Shown in pieces: positions 34,906 to 44,006 of a DNA stretch of 63,241 bases (positions within the stretch are counted from its first letter, which is position 1; each line of letters begins with the position of its first letter). This DNA comes from Jiangella ureilytica (GTDB lineage Bacteria; Actinomycetota; Actinomycetes; Jiangellales; Jiangellaceae): positions 1 to 63,241 of the forward strand of contig NZ_SMKL01000035.1 in NCBI RefSeq assembly GCF_004348545.1. Reading direction: 5' to 3'. A program made the translations under genes and the position numbers. The notes beneath the pieces are model-generated. The model was given only the letters and a program-made list of their open reading frames with translations. It did not search any database and was not told the origin of the DNA.

Positions 34906-35829
34906 ATGACCTTCTCGCTTCTGGCCAGGGACGAGGCGACCGGCCGACTCGGCCTCGCGACCGCCACCCACGCCTACGGCGTCGGCCCCGTCGCCGACCA
35001 CACGCGGGCCGGGGTGGGGGTCGTCGCCACGCAGTCGTTCGTCGAGGTGTCCTACGGGCCGCGCGGCCTCGACCTCATCGAGCGGGGCATTCCTGCGCAC
35101 GAGGCCCTGGACAAGCTGGTCGCCGACGACCCCGACGCCGACATCCGGCAGGTCGCCTACCTCGACACCGCGGGCGGAACCGCCCATCACACCGGCGCCC
35201 GCTGCGTCCCGTCGTGCGGCGGCCTGGCCGACGGGCCGGTCGTCGCGATCGGCAACATGCTCGACAACGAGGGCGTGCTGGCCGCGGTCGTCGGGGCGTA
35301 CCGGAGCGCGCCCGGCGACCTGGCCGACCGGCTGCTCGCCGGTCTCGCCGCCGGCGACGAGGCCGGTGGCGACGTGCGCGGCCGGATGTCCGCGGCGCTG
35401 CGGGTGGTCGCGGGCGAGAGGCCGGGGGAGTCCTGGCAGGGCACGCTCGTGGACCTGCGGGTCGACGTCGACCCCGACCCGGTGGGGCGGCTGCGCGAGA
35501 GCCTGCGCTTCCACCGCGCCTACGGCGTCTTCTTCGAGTCGGTCTTCAAGCCGGGGCTCGTCACCGGCGCCGAGCCGGTGCTGGGCGACGAGCTCGAGAA
35601 GGCGCTGGCCGGTCTCGCCGACACCCAGCAGGACCTCGGCGACGACCTGGAGCCCACCGTCTGGCGGGGCGTGCTGCTGCTCCGGGCCGGCCGGGTCGAC
35701 GAGGGCGCGGCGTTGATCGCCCGCGGCATCGACGCCCGGCCGCAGTTCGCCCGCTTCGTCGACGGGCTGGCCCGGGTCGGCATCCTGCCGGCCGGCTCCG
35801 CGGAGATCCTGCGGAAGGCCGGCCGGTGA
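34906..35829 (+). CDS. DUF1028-domain protein
   Basis: A 307-aa protein. The N-terminal 200 residues match DUF1028, a putative Ntn-hydrolase fold: MTFSLLARDEATGRLGLATAT, GVGVVATQSFVEVSYG and VPSCGGLADGPVVAIGNMLDNE. A C-terminal part of about 80 residues is helical, with TPR-like character. DUF1028 proteins often lie next to dipeptide transporters and amidohydrolases, as here. The ATG lies 7 bp after the previous stop, and the stop overlaps the next GTG. Confidence 0.85.
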   Translation: MTFSLLARDEATGRLGLATATHAYGVGPVADHTRAGVGVVATQSFVEVSYGPRGLDLIERGIPAHEALDKLVADDPDADIRQVAYLDTAGGTAHHTGARCVPSCGGLADGPVVAIGNMLDNEGVLAAVVGAYRSAPGDLADRLLAGLAAGDEAGGDVRGRMSAALRVVAGERPGESWQGTLVDLRVDVDPDPVGRLRESLRFHRAYGVFFESVFKPGLVTGAEPVLGDELEKALAGLADTQQDLGDDLEPTVWRGVLLLRAGRVDEGAALIARGIDARPQFARFVDGLARVGILPAGSAEILRKAGR

Positions 35830-36791
35830 GCAACCGCGTCGGATTCGTCCTGGGTAGCACGTTCCACCCCAGCATGCTGGTGCCCGTCGCCCGCGCGGTC
35901 GAGGAGCACGGGTTCGCGAGCATCTGGTCCACCGAGGACTACTTCGCCACCGCCGGCGTCGCCGGCGCGGCGACCGTCCTCGCGGCGACCGAGGAGATCC
36001 GGGTCGGCACCGGCGTGGTCTCCGTCTACGCGCGTCACCCCGGGCTGCTGGCCATGGAGGCGGGCACCCTCGCCTCGGTGCACCCCGGCCGGTTCGTCCT
36101 GGGTATCGGCGTCGGCGGCAGCTGGTGGCTCGACCAGCAGGGCATCGAGCACCGTCGTCCCCTCGGAGCCGTGCGCGGCACCGTCGAGGCGCTCCGGGCG
36201 CTCTGGGCCGGCGAGACGCTCACCGGCGACCACGGCGGGTTCACCTTCGAGGGCATCCACCTCGAGTACCCGCCGCCGGAGCCGCCGCCGATCCACCTCG
36301 GGGCGACCGGTCCGAAGATGACCGCACTGGCCGGCGAGATCTGCGACGGCCTGGTCCTGTCGGTCTTCAGCAGCCCCGCCTTCGTCCGCGTCGAGCGCGA
36401 CATCGTGGCCGCCAACGGCGGCGCGGACACCCCGATCACGACGTTCGCCTTCCTGTCCGTCGCCGAGACCACGGCCGAGGCGCGGGTCCGGATCCGGCCC
36501 CTGCTCGGCAGCTTCCTCGCCGACGGCGAGAGCACGGCGATGACCGACGCGATCGGGATCACCGAAGAGCTACGCGCGCTCGCGCGGACGGGCGGTCCCG
36601 AGGGACTGGCCGCCGACATGCCCGACGAGTGGATCGACCAGCTGAGCGTCTGCGGCGACGTGGACACCTGCGCCGGCCAGATCCAGGCCCTGCTCGCCGC
36701 CGGCTCGGACGAGGTCGCCCTCGCTCCCATTCACGTCGAGTCCCTTCTCGGGGACATCAAGGACCTCGGCACGGCCATCGCCGCCGGCTGA
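35826..36791 (+). CDS. LLM-class flavin-dependent oxidoreductase 2 (F420-type)
   Basis: A 321-aa TIM-barrel oxidoreductase. HGFASIWSTEDYFAT, EEIRVGTGVVSVYARHPGLLAMEA and VLGIGVGGSWW match the F420-dependent LLM branch. C-terminal CGDVDTCAGQIQALLAAGSDEVAL is typical. It differs from the first LLM enzyme in the cluster, so two separate oxidation steps are likely. Coupled by GTGA to the DUF1028 gene, and followed 20 bp later by the ABC binding protein. Confidence 0.87.
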   Translation: MSNRVGFVLGSTFHPSMLVPVARAVEEHGFASIWSTEDYFATAGVAGAATVLAATEEIRVGTGVVSVYARHPGLLAMEAGTLASVHPGRFVLGIGVGGSWWLDQQGIEHRRPLGAVRGTVEALRALWAGETLTGDHGGFTFEGIHLEYPPPEPPPIHLGATGPKMTALAGEICDGLVLSVFSSPAFVRVERDIVAANGGADTPITTFAFLSVAETTAEARVRIRPLLGSFLADGESTAMTDAIGITEELRALARTGGPEGLAADMPDEWIDQLSVCGDVDTCAGQIQALLAAGSDEVALAPIHVESLLGDIKDLGTAIAAG

Positions 36792-36811
36792 CCTTCACCA
36801 GGAGACATCCC

Positions 36812-38449
36812 ATGGCGCACAGAAGTCGATTGCTGGGAGCGTTCGTCGCCTCCGGCCTGTTCGTGGCCGCGGCCTGCGGCAGCGGCCCCGCTTCGGACGA
36901 CGGTACCGGAGGCGGCGACGGCGGCAGCGCTGCCGTCGACGAGCTCGTCGTCGCCTACAGCCAGGACATCGACACCCTCGACCCGCACCAGTTCAAGACC
37001 GACGCCGGCTACGGCGTGGTGGGGAACATCTACGGCACCCTGCTGCAGGAGAGCTACACCGACGGCGGCGACGGCGTCCTGTCCTACGCCGGTGAGAGCG
37101 CGCCGTACCTCGCCGAGTCGGCGACCTGGGACGAGACACAGACCACGCTGACCTTCGAGCTGAAGGAGGGCCAGCAGTTCGCCGGCGGCGAGCCGGTGAC
37201 GGCCGAGGACGTGGTCTGGTCGCTGCAGCGGGCGCTGTCCGACGTCGGGTACGTGCAGGCCATCGGCCAGTGGCTCAACATCACCGACGCCGCCACCGAC
37301 ATCGTCGCCACCAGCGACACGACGGTCGAGCTGCACGTCACGCACTACTCGCCGCTGATCGAGCAGTTCCTCGCGTTCCAGATCTTCGCCATCATCGACA
37401 AGTCGGCCGTCGAGGCGCAGGCCGCCGCCGACGACCCGTGGGGTGCGGGCTGGCTCGCCGCCGAGGCGACCGCGTCGGGCCCCTACGTCGTCGAGAGCCG
37501 GGTGCCGGGGCAGAGCATGACGCTGGCCAAGAACCCCGAGTTCACGGCCACCGACCTCGGCGACGCGCCGGAGCGCATCGTCGTCCAGAGCATGCCGGAC
37601 CCGCAGCAGGCGTTCCTCGCGCTGCAGAACGGCGCCGTCGACGTCATCTTCGGGATGACCCCCGACACCGCCGAGGCGCTCGAGCAGAGCGACGGCCTGG
37701 AGCTCTACGACCTCGAGTACAGCCTGGTCGCCTACGTCGGCTTCAACTACCAGGACCCGGTGCTGCAGGACGTGCGCGTCCGGCAGGCGCTGTCGTACCT
37801 GATGCCCTACGACGCGCTGCGCGAGGACGTCATGAAGGGCTACGCCGGCGCGGCCTACGGCGCCGTGCCGTACCCGATGCGCGACTCGCTGGACGAGACC
37901 GGCGAGCAGGTGGCGTACCCCACCGATGTCGAGCGGGCGCAGGAGTTGCTGGCCGAGGCCGGCTACGAGCCGGGGGAGCTGTCGCTGACGCTGTCGGTGC
38001 CGGCGAGCGACGAGTCGCTGAGCCAGTCCGCCGTCTTCATCCAGAGCGCGCTCCGCGACGGTGGCGTCGAGGTCGAGGTCAACGAGATGAGCGACGCCGA
38101 CTACAACGAGAACCTCGGGAGCATGCAGATGTTCCTCGACTCCTGGTACTCGTGGGGGCAGGACTCCGTCTACCAGATGTTCTTCCTGCTCACGACCGGG
38201 GTGTTCACCAACTACACCAACTTCAGCAACCCCGAGGTCGACGAGCTGGTCCGGCAGGCCATGGCGACCGCCGATCCGGACGAGCGGCGCGCGCTGTCGC
38301 AGCGGGCCCAGCAGGTGATCATCGACGAGGCTCCCTGGGCGTTCCTGTTCACCCGCGACTACCTGGTCGGGACGCGCGAGGGGGTGACGGGCGTGACCCA
38401 CGCCAACGACGCCAACCTGCGCTTCGATCAGCTGCGGGTCACGAACTGA
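36812..38449 (+). CDS. Family 5 solute-binding lipoprotein (Opp/Dpp type)
   Basis: A 545-aa secreted binding protein. Signal peptide of about 21 residues with lipobox VAAAC, so C22 would be lipidated and membrane-anchored outside. Mature protein starts with a GTGGGDGGS linker and has ELVVAYSQDIDTLDPHQFKTD, VTAEDVVWSLQRAL, FVGFNY-like YVGFNYQDPVLQDVRVRQAL and C-terminal HANDANLRFDQL, all usual in SBP_bac_5. Two further permease and two ATPase genes follow. Ligands in this family are peptides, nickel or glycosides; the neighbours suggest an amide or ureide. Confidence 0.93.
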   Translation: MAHRSRLLGAFVASGLFVAAACGSGPASDDGTGGGDGGSAAVDELVVAYSQDIDTLDPHQFKTDAGYGVVGNIYGTLLQESYTDGGDGVLSYAGESAPYLAESATWDETQTTLTFELKEGQQFAGGEPVTAEDVVWSLQRALSDVGYVQAIGQWLNITDAATDIVATSDTTVELHVTHYSPLIEQFLAFQIFAIIDKSAVEAQAAADDPWGAGWLAAEATASGPYVVESRVPGQSMTLAKNPEFTATDLGDAPERIVVQSMPDPQQAFLALQNGAVDVIFGMTPDTAEALEQSDGLELYDLEYSLVAYVGFNYQDPVLQDVRVRQALSYLMPYDALREDVMKGYAGAAYGAVPYPMRDSLDETGEQVAYPTDVERAQELLAEAGYEPGELSLTLSVPASDESLSQSAVFIQSALRDGGVEVEVNEMSDADYNENLGSMQMFLDSWYSWGQDSVYQMFFLLTTGVFTNYTNFSNPEVDELVRQAMATADPDERRALSQRAQQVIIDEAPWAFLFTRDYLVGTREGVTGVTHANDANLRFDQLRVTN

Positions 38450-38483
38450 TCCGCCGGTCCGGCCGAGAGCGAGGGAGGACGCC

Positions 38484-39506
38484 ATGCTGAGGACGACCGG
38501 GAAGCGCGCCGGTGTCGCGCTCGTCAGCATCCTCGGCGTGGCCGTCCTGACCTTCTTCATCACCCAACTGCTGCCCGGCGACCCGGCCCGCATCGCCGCG
38601 GGACAGTACGCCTCCGAGGAGCAGGTCGCCGACGTGCGCGCGAAGTACGGCCTCGACCAGTCGGTGCCTGCACAGTTCGCGCAGTACATGGGCGACTTCT
38701 TCCGGATGGACCTCGGCACCTCGATCCGCACCGACCAGCCGGTGCGCGACGAGCTGACCAGCCGGCTGCCGGCGACGCTCGAGCTCGGCCTGACGGCGCT
38801 GCTGATCGCCGTGCTGCTGGGCGTCGGGCTGGGCGTGACCGCCGCGGTGCACCGGTACCGGATCGGCGACCGGCTGGTCCAGGTCTTCGTGGTGCTCGCG
38901 TCGGCGACGGCGGTGTTCTGGATCGCGCTGGTGGCGATCACGACCCTGGTCAACGGGTGGGGCATCTTCACCAGCCCGACGGGACGGCTGCCGCGCGGCT
39001 TCGCCCCGCCCGAGCACGTGACCGGTCTCTACGTGGTGGACGCGCTGCTCGCCGGCGACCCCGCGACGGCGGGGGCGGCGCTGCGCACGCTGCTGCTGCC
39101 GGCCCTCCTGCTGGGCGTCCTTGCGTCGCCGTCCATCGTGAAGATCGTCCGATCCGCGACCATCCGGGCGCTGGAGTCCGACTTCGCGCGGACCTCGCGC
39201 TCCTTCGGGTATCCGGCCCGCTCGATCCTGTTCCAGGACGGGCTGCGCAACTCGCTGCTGCCGGTGATCACCAACGTCGGCCTGGTGGCCGGCTTCGTGC
39301 TGGCCGGCGGCGACGTCATCATCGAGCAGCTCTTCGCCTGGCCCGGCATCGGCGGGTACGCCTACTCGTCGCTGCAGGAGAACGACCTCTTCGCCCTGCG
39401 CGGGTACGTCATCGCCATCGGGGTCGCCTACGTCCTCATCAACACCGTGCTCGAGTTCGTCTACGGCTGGGTCGATCCGCGCGTGAACCTGGCGGAGGGG
39501 AGCTGA
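38484..39506 (+). CDS. ABC permease, DppB type
   Basis: A 340-aa inner-membrane permease with about six segments. N-terminal LVSILGVAVLTFFITQLLPGDP is the DppB hallmark, followed by a loop (QYASEEQVADVRAKYGLDQSV) and an EAA-loop FARTSRSFGYPARSIL. Follows the binding protein with GAGGGAGG ahead of the ATG. Confidence 0.92.
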   Translation: MLRTTGKRAGVALVSILGVAVLTFFITQLLPGDPARIAAGQYASEEQVADVRAKYGLDQSVPAQFAQYMGDFFRMDLGTSIRTDQPVRDELTSRLPATLELGLTALLIAVLLGVGLGVTAAVHRYRIGDRLVQVFVVLASATAVFWIALVAITTLVNGWGIFTSPTGRLPRGFAPPEHVTGLYVVDALLAGDPATAGAALRTLLLPALLLGVLASPSIVKIVRSATIRALESDFARTSRSFGYPARSILFQDGLRNSLLPVITNVGLVAGFVLAGGDVIIEQLFAWPGIGGYAYSSLQENDLFALRGYVIAIGVAYVLINTVLEFVYGWVDPRVNLAEGS

Positions 39507-39508
39507 GC

Positions 39509-40357
39509 ATGGCCGTCGTCGACGCCGGCGCCGCCCTGCGCGGCAACCTCGTCTCCCGGCTCCGGGTGGGCAACCCCGCCGCGGTGGTCGCCTTCGCGGT
39601 GCTCGGGACGATCCTGACCCTCGGCATCGTCGTCCCGTTCGTCGCCGGCAGCGGCGACGTGGCCCAGGAGTACGACGGGCTGCTGCCGCCGTCGTTCGAC
39701 CATCCCTTCGGCACCGACCGGTTCGGCCGCGACGTCTTCCTGCGCTGCATGGCCGCGGCGCGCATCGACATCGCGCTGGGGCTGGCCGTGGCGGTCGCGG
39801 TGCTGCTCGTCGGCTCACTGATCGGGGCGGTCAGCGCCACGTTCGGGCGGGGCGTCGACGCGGTGGTCATGCGGGCCACCGACGTGCTGCTGGCCTTCCC
39901 GGGCGTGGTCCTGGCGCTGGTCATCACGGCGTCGCTGGGGAAGAACCCCTGGTACGCCGCCATCGCGGTGGTCATCGCGTTCATCCCGCTGCTGGTGCGG
40001 CTCGCGCGGTCGAAGGCGCTCGAGGTGCGCTCGGCCGACTACATCGCGGCTGCCCGGCTGAGCGGCGCCAGCACCTGGCAGATCGCGACCCGGCACGTGC
40101 TGCCGAACTCGTTCAAGTACCCGTTCGTGCAGTCGACGCTGGTCGCGTCATGGGCGATCCTCGACTTCGCGGCGCTCTCCTTCCTCGGCGTCGGCGTGCA
40201 ACCACCCGACGCCGAGTGGGGCGCGATGATCGCCGAGGGGGTCGGCGACAACCTGCTGGGCTCGTGGTGGCCGTCGTTCTTCCCGGGCCTGATGATCCTG
40301 CTGACGGCGGCGTCGTTCCAGGTCATCGGCGACTGGCTGGACCGGAGGCTGCGATGA
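39509..40357 (+). CDS. ABC permease, DppC type
   Basis: A 282-aa permease. FDHPFGTDRFGRDVFLRCMA is the DppC signature and the EAA-loop reads ADYIAAARLSGASTWQIATRHVLPNS. About six membrane segments. Its ATG lies two bases after the DppB stop and its TGA overlaps the next ATG. Confidence 0.92.
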   Translation: MAVVDAGAALRGNLVSRLRVGNPAAVVAFAVLGTILTLGIVVPFVAGSGDVAQEYDGLLPPSFDHPFGTDRFGRDVFLRCMAAARIDIALGLAVAVAVLLVGSLIGAVSATFGRGVDAVVMRATDVLLAFPGVVLALVITASLGKNPWYAAIAVVIAFIPLLVRLARSKALEVRSADYIAAARLSGASTWQIATRHVLPNSFKYPFVQSTLVASWAILDFAALSFLGVGVQPPDAEWGAMIAEGVGDNLLGSWWPSFFPGLMILLTAASFQVIGDWLDRRLR

Positions 40358-41178
40358 GCCTGCTGACCGTGCGGGGCCTGAGCATTCAGACCCGGACCGG
40401 CGTCTCCCTGGTACGCGACCTCTCCCTCGACGTGGGCGCGGGCGAGGTGGTCGGCATCGTCGGCGAATCCGGGTCGGGCAAGACGATGACCGCGCTGTCG
40501 CTGCTCGGGCTGCTGCCCGACGGCGTCCACGTGTCGGCCGGCGAGGCCGAACTGGAGGGACGGCGGTTCCTCGACGGCCCGCGCATGCTCGCCCGGCCGA
40601 ACGCCACGATGATCTTCCAGAACCCGACGGCCGCGCTGAACCCGACGATGCGCATCGGCGCCCAGCTGGTCCGGCTGCTGCGCTTCCTGGACCGCTCGGG
40701 CACGGACGGCTCGGCCGGGCGTCGGCGTGGTGACGTACGCGAGCGCGCGGCCGCGCTCGTCTCGTCGGTGGGCATCGCCGACCCGGCCGCCGTGCTCGGC
40801 CGCTACCCGCACCAGCTGTCCGGCGGCATGAACCAGCGGGTCATGATCGCGATGGCGATCGCCGCCCGGCCGAGCCTGCTCGTGGCCGACGAGCCCACCA
40901 CCGGCCTCGACGTGACCGTGCAGGCCCAGATCCTGGACCTGATCAGGGCCACCGTCGCCCAGCACGGCATCGGGGTCCTGTTCGTCTCGCACGACATGGG
41001 CGTCATCGCCCAGATGTGCCAGCGGGTCGCCGTCATGTACGACGGCGAGGTCCGCGAGTTCGCCGCCGTCGACGACATCTACCACCGTCCTGGCGACGCC
41101 TACACCCGCGAGCTGCTCGCCTCGGCGAGCGACCACCCGCGCCCCGAGGAGGTGGCCGATGGAACTCGTGCTGGCTGA
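40354..41178 (+). CDS. ABC transporter ATP-binding protein, DppD type
   Basis: A 274-aa ATPase. Walker A GESGSGKTM, Q-loop FQNPTAALNP, signature LSGGMNQR, Walker B LLVADEPTTGLD and switch SHDMG are intact. The usual C-terminal cysteine-rich Fe-S-like tail of OppD/DppD is reduced. Its last 20 bases overlap the next ATPase gene in another frame. Confidence 0.92.
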   Translation: MSLLTVRGLSIQTRTGVSLVRDLSLDVGAGEVVGIVGESGSGKTMTALSLLGLLPDGVHVSAGEAELEGRRFLDGPRMLARPNATMIFQNPTAALNPTMRIGAQLVRLLRFLDRSGTDGSAGRRRGDVRERAAALVSSVGIADPAAVLGRYPHQLSGGMNQRVMIAMAIAARPSLLVADEPTTGLDVTVQAQILDLIRATVAQHGIGVLFVSHDMGVIAQMCQRVAVMYDGEVREFAAVDDIYHRPGDAYTRELLASASDHPRPEEVADGTRAG

Positions 41179-42100
41179 CATCGAGGTCGTCTACGGCAAG
41201 CGCACCCGCAACCACGCCGTCCGAGGCGTGAGCCTGCGGGTTCGCCGGGGCGAGACCCTCGCCGTCGTCGGCGAGTCCGGCAGCGGCAAGACCACCATCG
41301 CCAAGGTCGCGGCCGGTCTGCAGAAGGCGACCTCGGGTACCGTCGCCTGGCAGGCGACGGGCGACGGCGGTGTGGGTGGCGGCCCGGGCGGTAGCCCGGC
41401 GCGCCGGCAGCGCGTGCACATGGTCTTCCAGCACCCGGTGCAGTCGCTCGACCCCTCGTGGCGCATCCGTCGCAGCGTCAAGGAACCGCTGCGCTACCTG
41501 GGCATGGCCGACGACGAGGCCGAGCGGCTGGTCCGCCGGCTGATCGCCGAGGTCGGCCTCGACGCGCAGATCCTGGACCGCTACCCGAGGGAGGTTTCCG
41601 GCGGGCAGGCGCAGCGGGTGGCGGTCGCCCGGGCGCTGGTCGCCGATCCGGAGATCGTCATTCTCGACGAGCCGACCGCGAGCCTCGACCAGACCGTGCG
41701 CGGGCGGATCCTCACGCTCCTGGCCGACCTGCAGGTGCGCACCGGCGTCGGCTACCTGATGATCACCCACGACATCTCCAGTGTGCGGCGCCTCGCGACC
41801 CGGATCGCCGTCATGTACCGCGGGTTGATCGTGGAGAGCGGCCCCGCTGCCGCCGTCCTCGAGGACCCGCGGCACCCCTACACGCAGGCGCTCATCTCAG
41901 CCGTGCCGGTCGCCGACCCGCGGGTGCGGTGGGACGGCGTCGTCGCCCTGCCCCGTCACCCGGACGGCACCCTCGCCGTCACGTCCTGCCCCGTGCCGGG
42001 GTCGTGTCACGAGCACGGCCCCGGACTGCACGAGGTCGGCCCCGACCACGTGGCCGGCTGCACGAAGGCCGTCGACCCCCAGAAAGCAGCGACGACGTGA
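41159..42100 (+). CDS. ABC transporter ATP-binding protein, DppF type
   Basis: A 313-aa ATPase with GESGSGKTT, FQHPVQSLDPSWR, signature VSGGQAQR, Walker B ILDEPTASLD and switch THDIS. It ends with a cysteine-bearing tail (SCPVPGSCHEHG). It completes the importer. The stop overlaps the next gene as GTGA, so transporter and hydrolase are produced together. Confidence 0.92.
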   Translation: MELVLADIEVVYGKRTRNHAVRGVSLRVRRGETLAVVGESGSGKTTIAKVAAGLQKATSGTVAWQATGDGGVGGGPGGSPARRQRVHMVFQHPVQSLDPSWRIRRSVKEPLRYLGMADDEAERLVRRLIAEVGLDAQILDRYPREVSGGQAQRVAVARALVADPEIVILDEPTASLDQTVRGRILTLLADLQVRTGVGYLMITHDISSVRRLATRIAVMYRGLIVESGPAAAVLEDPRHPYTQALISAVPVADPRVRWDGVVALPRHPDGTLAVTSCPVPGSCHEHGPGLHEVGPDHVAGCTKAVDPQKAATT

Positions 42101-43296
42101 TCGACCTGATCGACCTGCGCCGGACCCTCCACCAGAACCCGGAGCTCGCCCTCGACCTGCCGGTGACCCGGCAGCTGCTGGTCGACGCCCTGGAGCCGCT
42201 CGGGCTGACGATGCACACCAGCGCGAGCTGCTCGTCGCTCGCCGTCGTCGTGCCCGGTGCCGAGCCCGGCCCGACCGTGCTGCTGCGGGCGGACATGGAC
42301 GGCCTTCCCGTCGTCGAGGAGTCGGGCGAGGAGTTCAGCTCGACCAACGGCAACATGCATGCCTGCGGCCACGACCTGCACATGGCGGGCCTGGTCGGGG
42401 CTGTCCACCAGCTGCACAGCCGGCGCGAGGAGTTCACCGGCGACGTCCTTGCCGTCTTCCAGCCGGGTGAGGAGGGTGCCGGCGGTGCCGCATTGATGAT
42501 CAGCGAGAAGGCGCACCTGCTCACCGGCCAGAAGCCGATCGCGTCGTACGGCCTGCACGTGCTGTCCTTCGCCGAGACGGGCGTGTTCTACTGCCGCGAG
42601 GGCGAGGTCATGGGCGCGGCCATGCTGTTCGAGCTGGAGCTGCTCGGCCGCGGCGGCCACGCGGCCCGGCCGCACACGGCGCTCGATCCGATCTCGACCG
42701 CCGCGCTCGTGGTGCAGGCGATCCAGACCTTCGTCGCGCAGAACAGCGCCCCCGGCGACCCGATCGTCGTGACGGTGGGCTCGATCGTCGCGGGTACCGC
42801 GGCCAACGTCATCCCCAGCCGGGCGCTGCTCAAGGTCAGCCTGCGCGCCGCCAGTCACGAGACCGCGCGGGCCGCGTACGAGAAGATCCGCGGCATCGCG
42901 ACGGCGATCGCGGTGGCCTACGGCCTGGGGCTGCGGGCCGAGATCGGCCCGGACCTCGGCCCCACCGTCACCGACGCCGAAGGAGTGGCCCTGGTCCGTC
43001 GGAGCGTGGCGGATCTCTATGGCGCCGCCCGCTACCGCGAGCTCGTCGTGCCCGAGATGATCTCCGAGGACTTCTCCCAGTTCCTCGAGGAGACCGGCGG
43101 CGCCTTCGTGCTGGTGGGCGCCGCCGTCGGGGACCCTTCGCATCCTCTTCCGACGAACCACTCTCCCGAAGCGCGTTTCGATGACTCCGTGGTGCCTGAT
43201 ATGTCTAGCCTGTTGGCGGACCTCGCCATCAGGCGACTCAACGCGGCTCGCCGCGGCGACGAACGGGACGGCATGCAGACGACGGACTCGAAGTAG
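42097..43296 (+). CDS. M20-family N-acyl amino acid amidohydrolase
   Basis: A 399-aa metallohydrolase. Motifs: LLRADMDGLPV, MHACGHDLHMAGLVG (cysteine and histidine ligands), FQPGEEGAGGA and SYGLHV. It is closer to IAA-amino acid/hippurate-type hydrolases than to the other two M20 enzymes. The GTG start overlaps the ATPase stop. Located directly after the importer, it may act on the incoming compound first. Confidence 0.9.
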   Translation: MIDLIDLRRTLHQNPELALDLPVTRQLLVDALEPLGLTMHTSASCSSLAVVVPGAEPGPTVLLRADMDGLPVVEESGEEFSSTNGNMHACGHDLHMAGLVGAVHQLHSRREEFTGDVLAVFQPGEEGAGGAALMISEKAHLLTGQKPIASYGLHVLSFAETGVFYCREGEVMGAAMLFELELLGRGGHAARPHTALDPISTAALVVQAIQTFVAQNSAPGDPIVVTVGSIVAGTAANVIPSRALLKVSLRAASHETARAAYEKIRGIATAIAVAYGLGLRAEIGPDLGPTVTDAEGVALVRRSVADLYGAARYRELVVPEMISEDFSQFLEETGGAFVLVGAAVGDPSHPLPTNHSPEARFDDSVVPDMSSLLADLAIRRLNAARRGDERDGMQTTDSK

Positions 43297-43299
43297 GCC

Positions 43300-43950
43300 A
43301 TGGAATCCAGCAGTGGGCCGGCGAAGAAGCCGGCCGCCCGGTCCGGCGGCAAACCGGCGGACAAGGCGCCGGCGCGCGCGCAGGTCAACAACATCAAGGC
43401 CGAGGAGCTGCTCGGCCGCATCATCGAGATCGTCCGCAGCCAGGGTCTGGCCGGCTTCTCCCTCGACAACCTCGCGCCCCAGCTGGGCACCAGCAGCCGC
43501 ATGCTCGTCTACTACTTCGGTAGCAAGGACGAGTTGCTCGGCCGCATCGTCTACACGCTCCGCAACGACATCGTCACCCAGCTCGAGAACGAGCCGGTCG
43601 GCACCATCACCGATGCCGTGGACCGCTGGTGGAGTCACTACCAGGCCAATCCCGCCGACATGCAGTTCTTCTTCCACCTGACGTCGCGGAGCTTTGAGGA
43701 GCCTGACAAGTTCCAGGAGTTCTCCAGCACGGCGGTCGGCCAGTGGTCGGCGTACTTCGTGCGCAGCCTCGAGGGCCACGTCCGGTCCGAGCAGGAGGCC
43801 GAGGCGATCGCCCGTCTCGTGCTCGCAACCGTCCGCGGTCTCATGGCCGACCTGCTCATCACCGCGGACCGGCAGCAGGCCGAACGTTCACTCGCGGTCT
43901 TCAAGGAGCTGCTCGAGGCAAGGCTGGCGGCGTCGGCGAAATCTCTGTAA
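43300..43950 (+). CDS. TetR-family regulator, likely controller of the TGTAATC regulon
   Basis: A 216-aa protein. The first 32 residues are rich in Ala, Lys and Pro, then IIEIVRSQGLAGFSLDNLA, PQLGTSSRMLVYYFGSKDEL is the TetR helix-turn-helix. The remainder is an all-helical ligand-binding region without recognisable subfamily. Its TAA stop lies inside a TGTAATC palindrome, and four more copies precede the other operons, so it probably represses all of them and responds to a pathway metabolite. Whether this regulator binds these sites is inferred from position. Confidence 0.88.
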   Translation: MESSSGPAKKPAARSGGKPADKAPARAQVNNIKAEELLGRIIEIVRSQGLAGFSLDNLAPQLGTSSRMLVYYFGSKDELLGRIVYTLRNDIVTQLENEPVGTITDAVDRWWSHYQANPADMQFFFHLTSRSFEEPDKFQEFSSTAVGQWSAYFVRSLEGHVRSEQEAEAIARLVLATVRGLMADLLITADRQQAERSLAVFKELLEARLAASAKSL

Positions 43951-43960
43951 TCTGATTACA
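43946..43960. promoter_or_regulatory. TetR-regulon operator 5, overlapping the tetR stop codon
   Basis: TGTAATCTGATTACA. The regulator's TAA stop is bases 3-5 of the palindrome. It sits 47 bp before the alpha/beta hydrolase start and would drive that gene. Confidence 0.8.
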
Positions 43961-44006
43961 GAATCGCTGGTGGCTGCCTGACCGACCTCGGCAAGGAGTG
44001 GGCGAC

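Noticed and set aside
36731-38971. 746-aa minus-strand frame opposite the binding protein
   Set aside because: Antisense of a clear lipoprotein gene.
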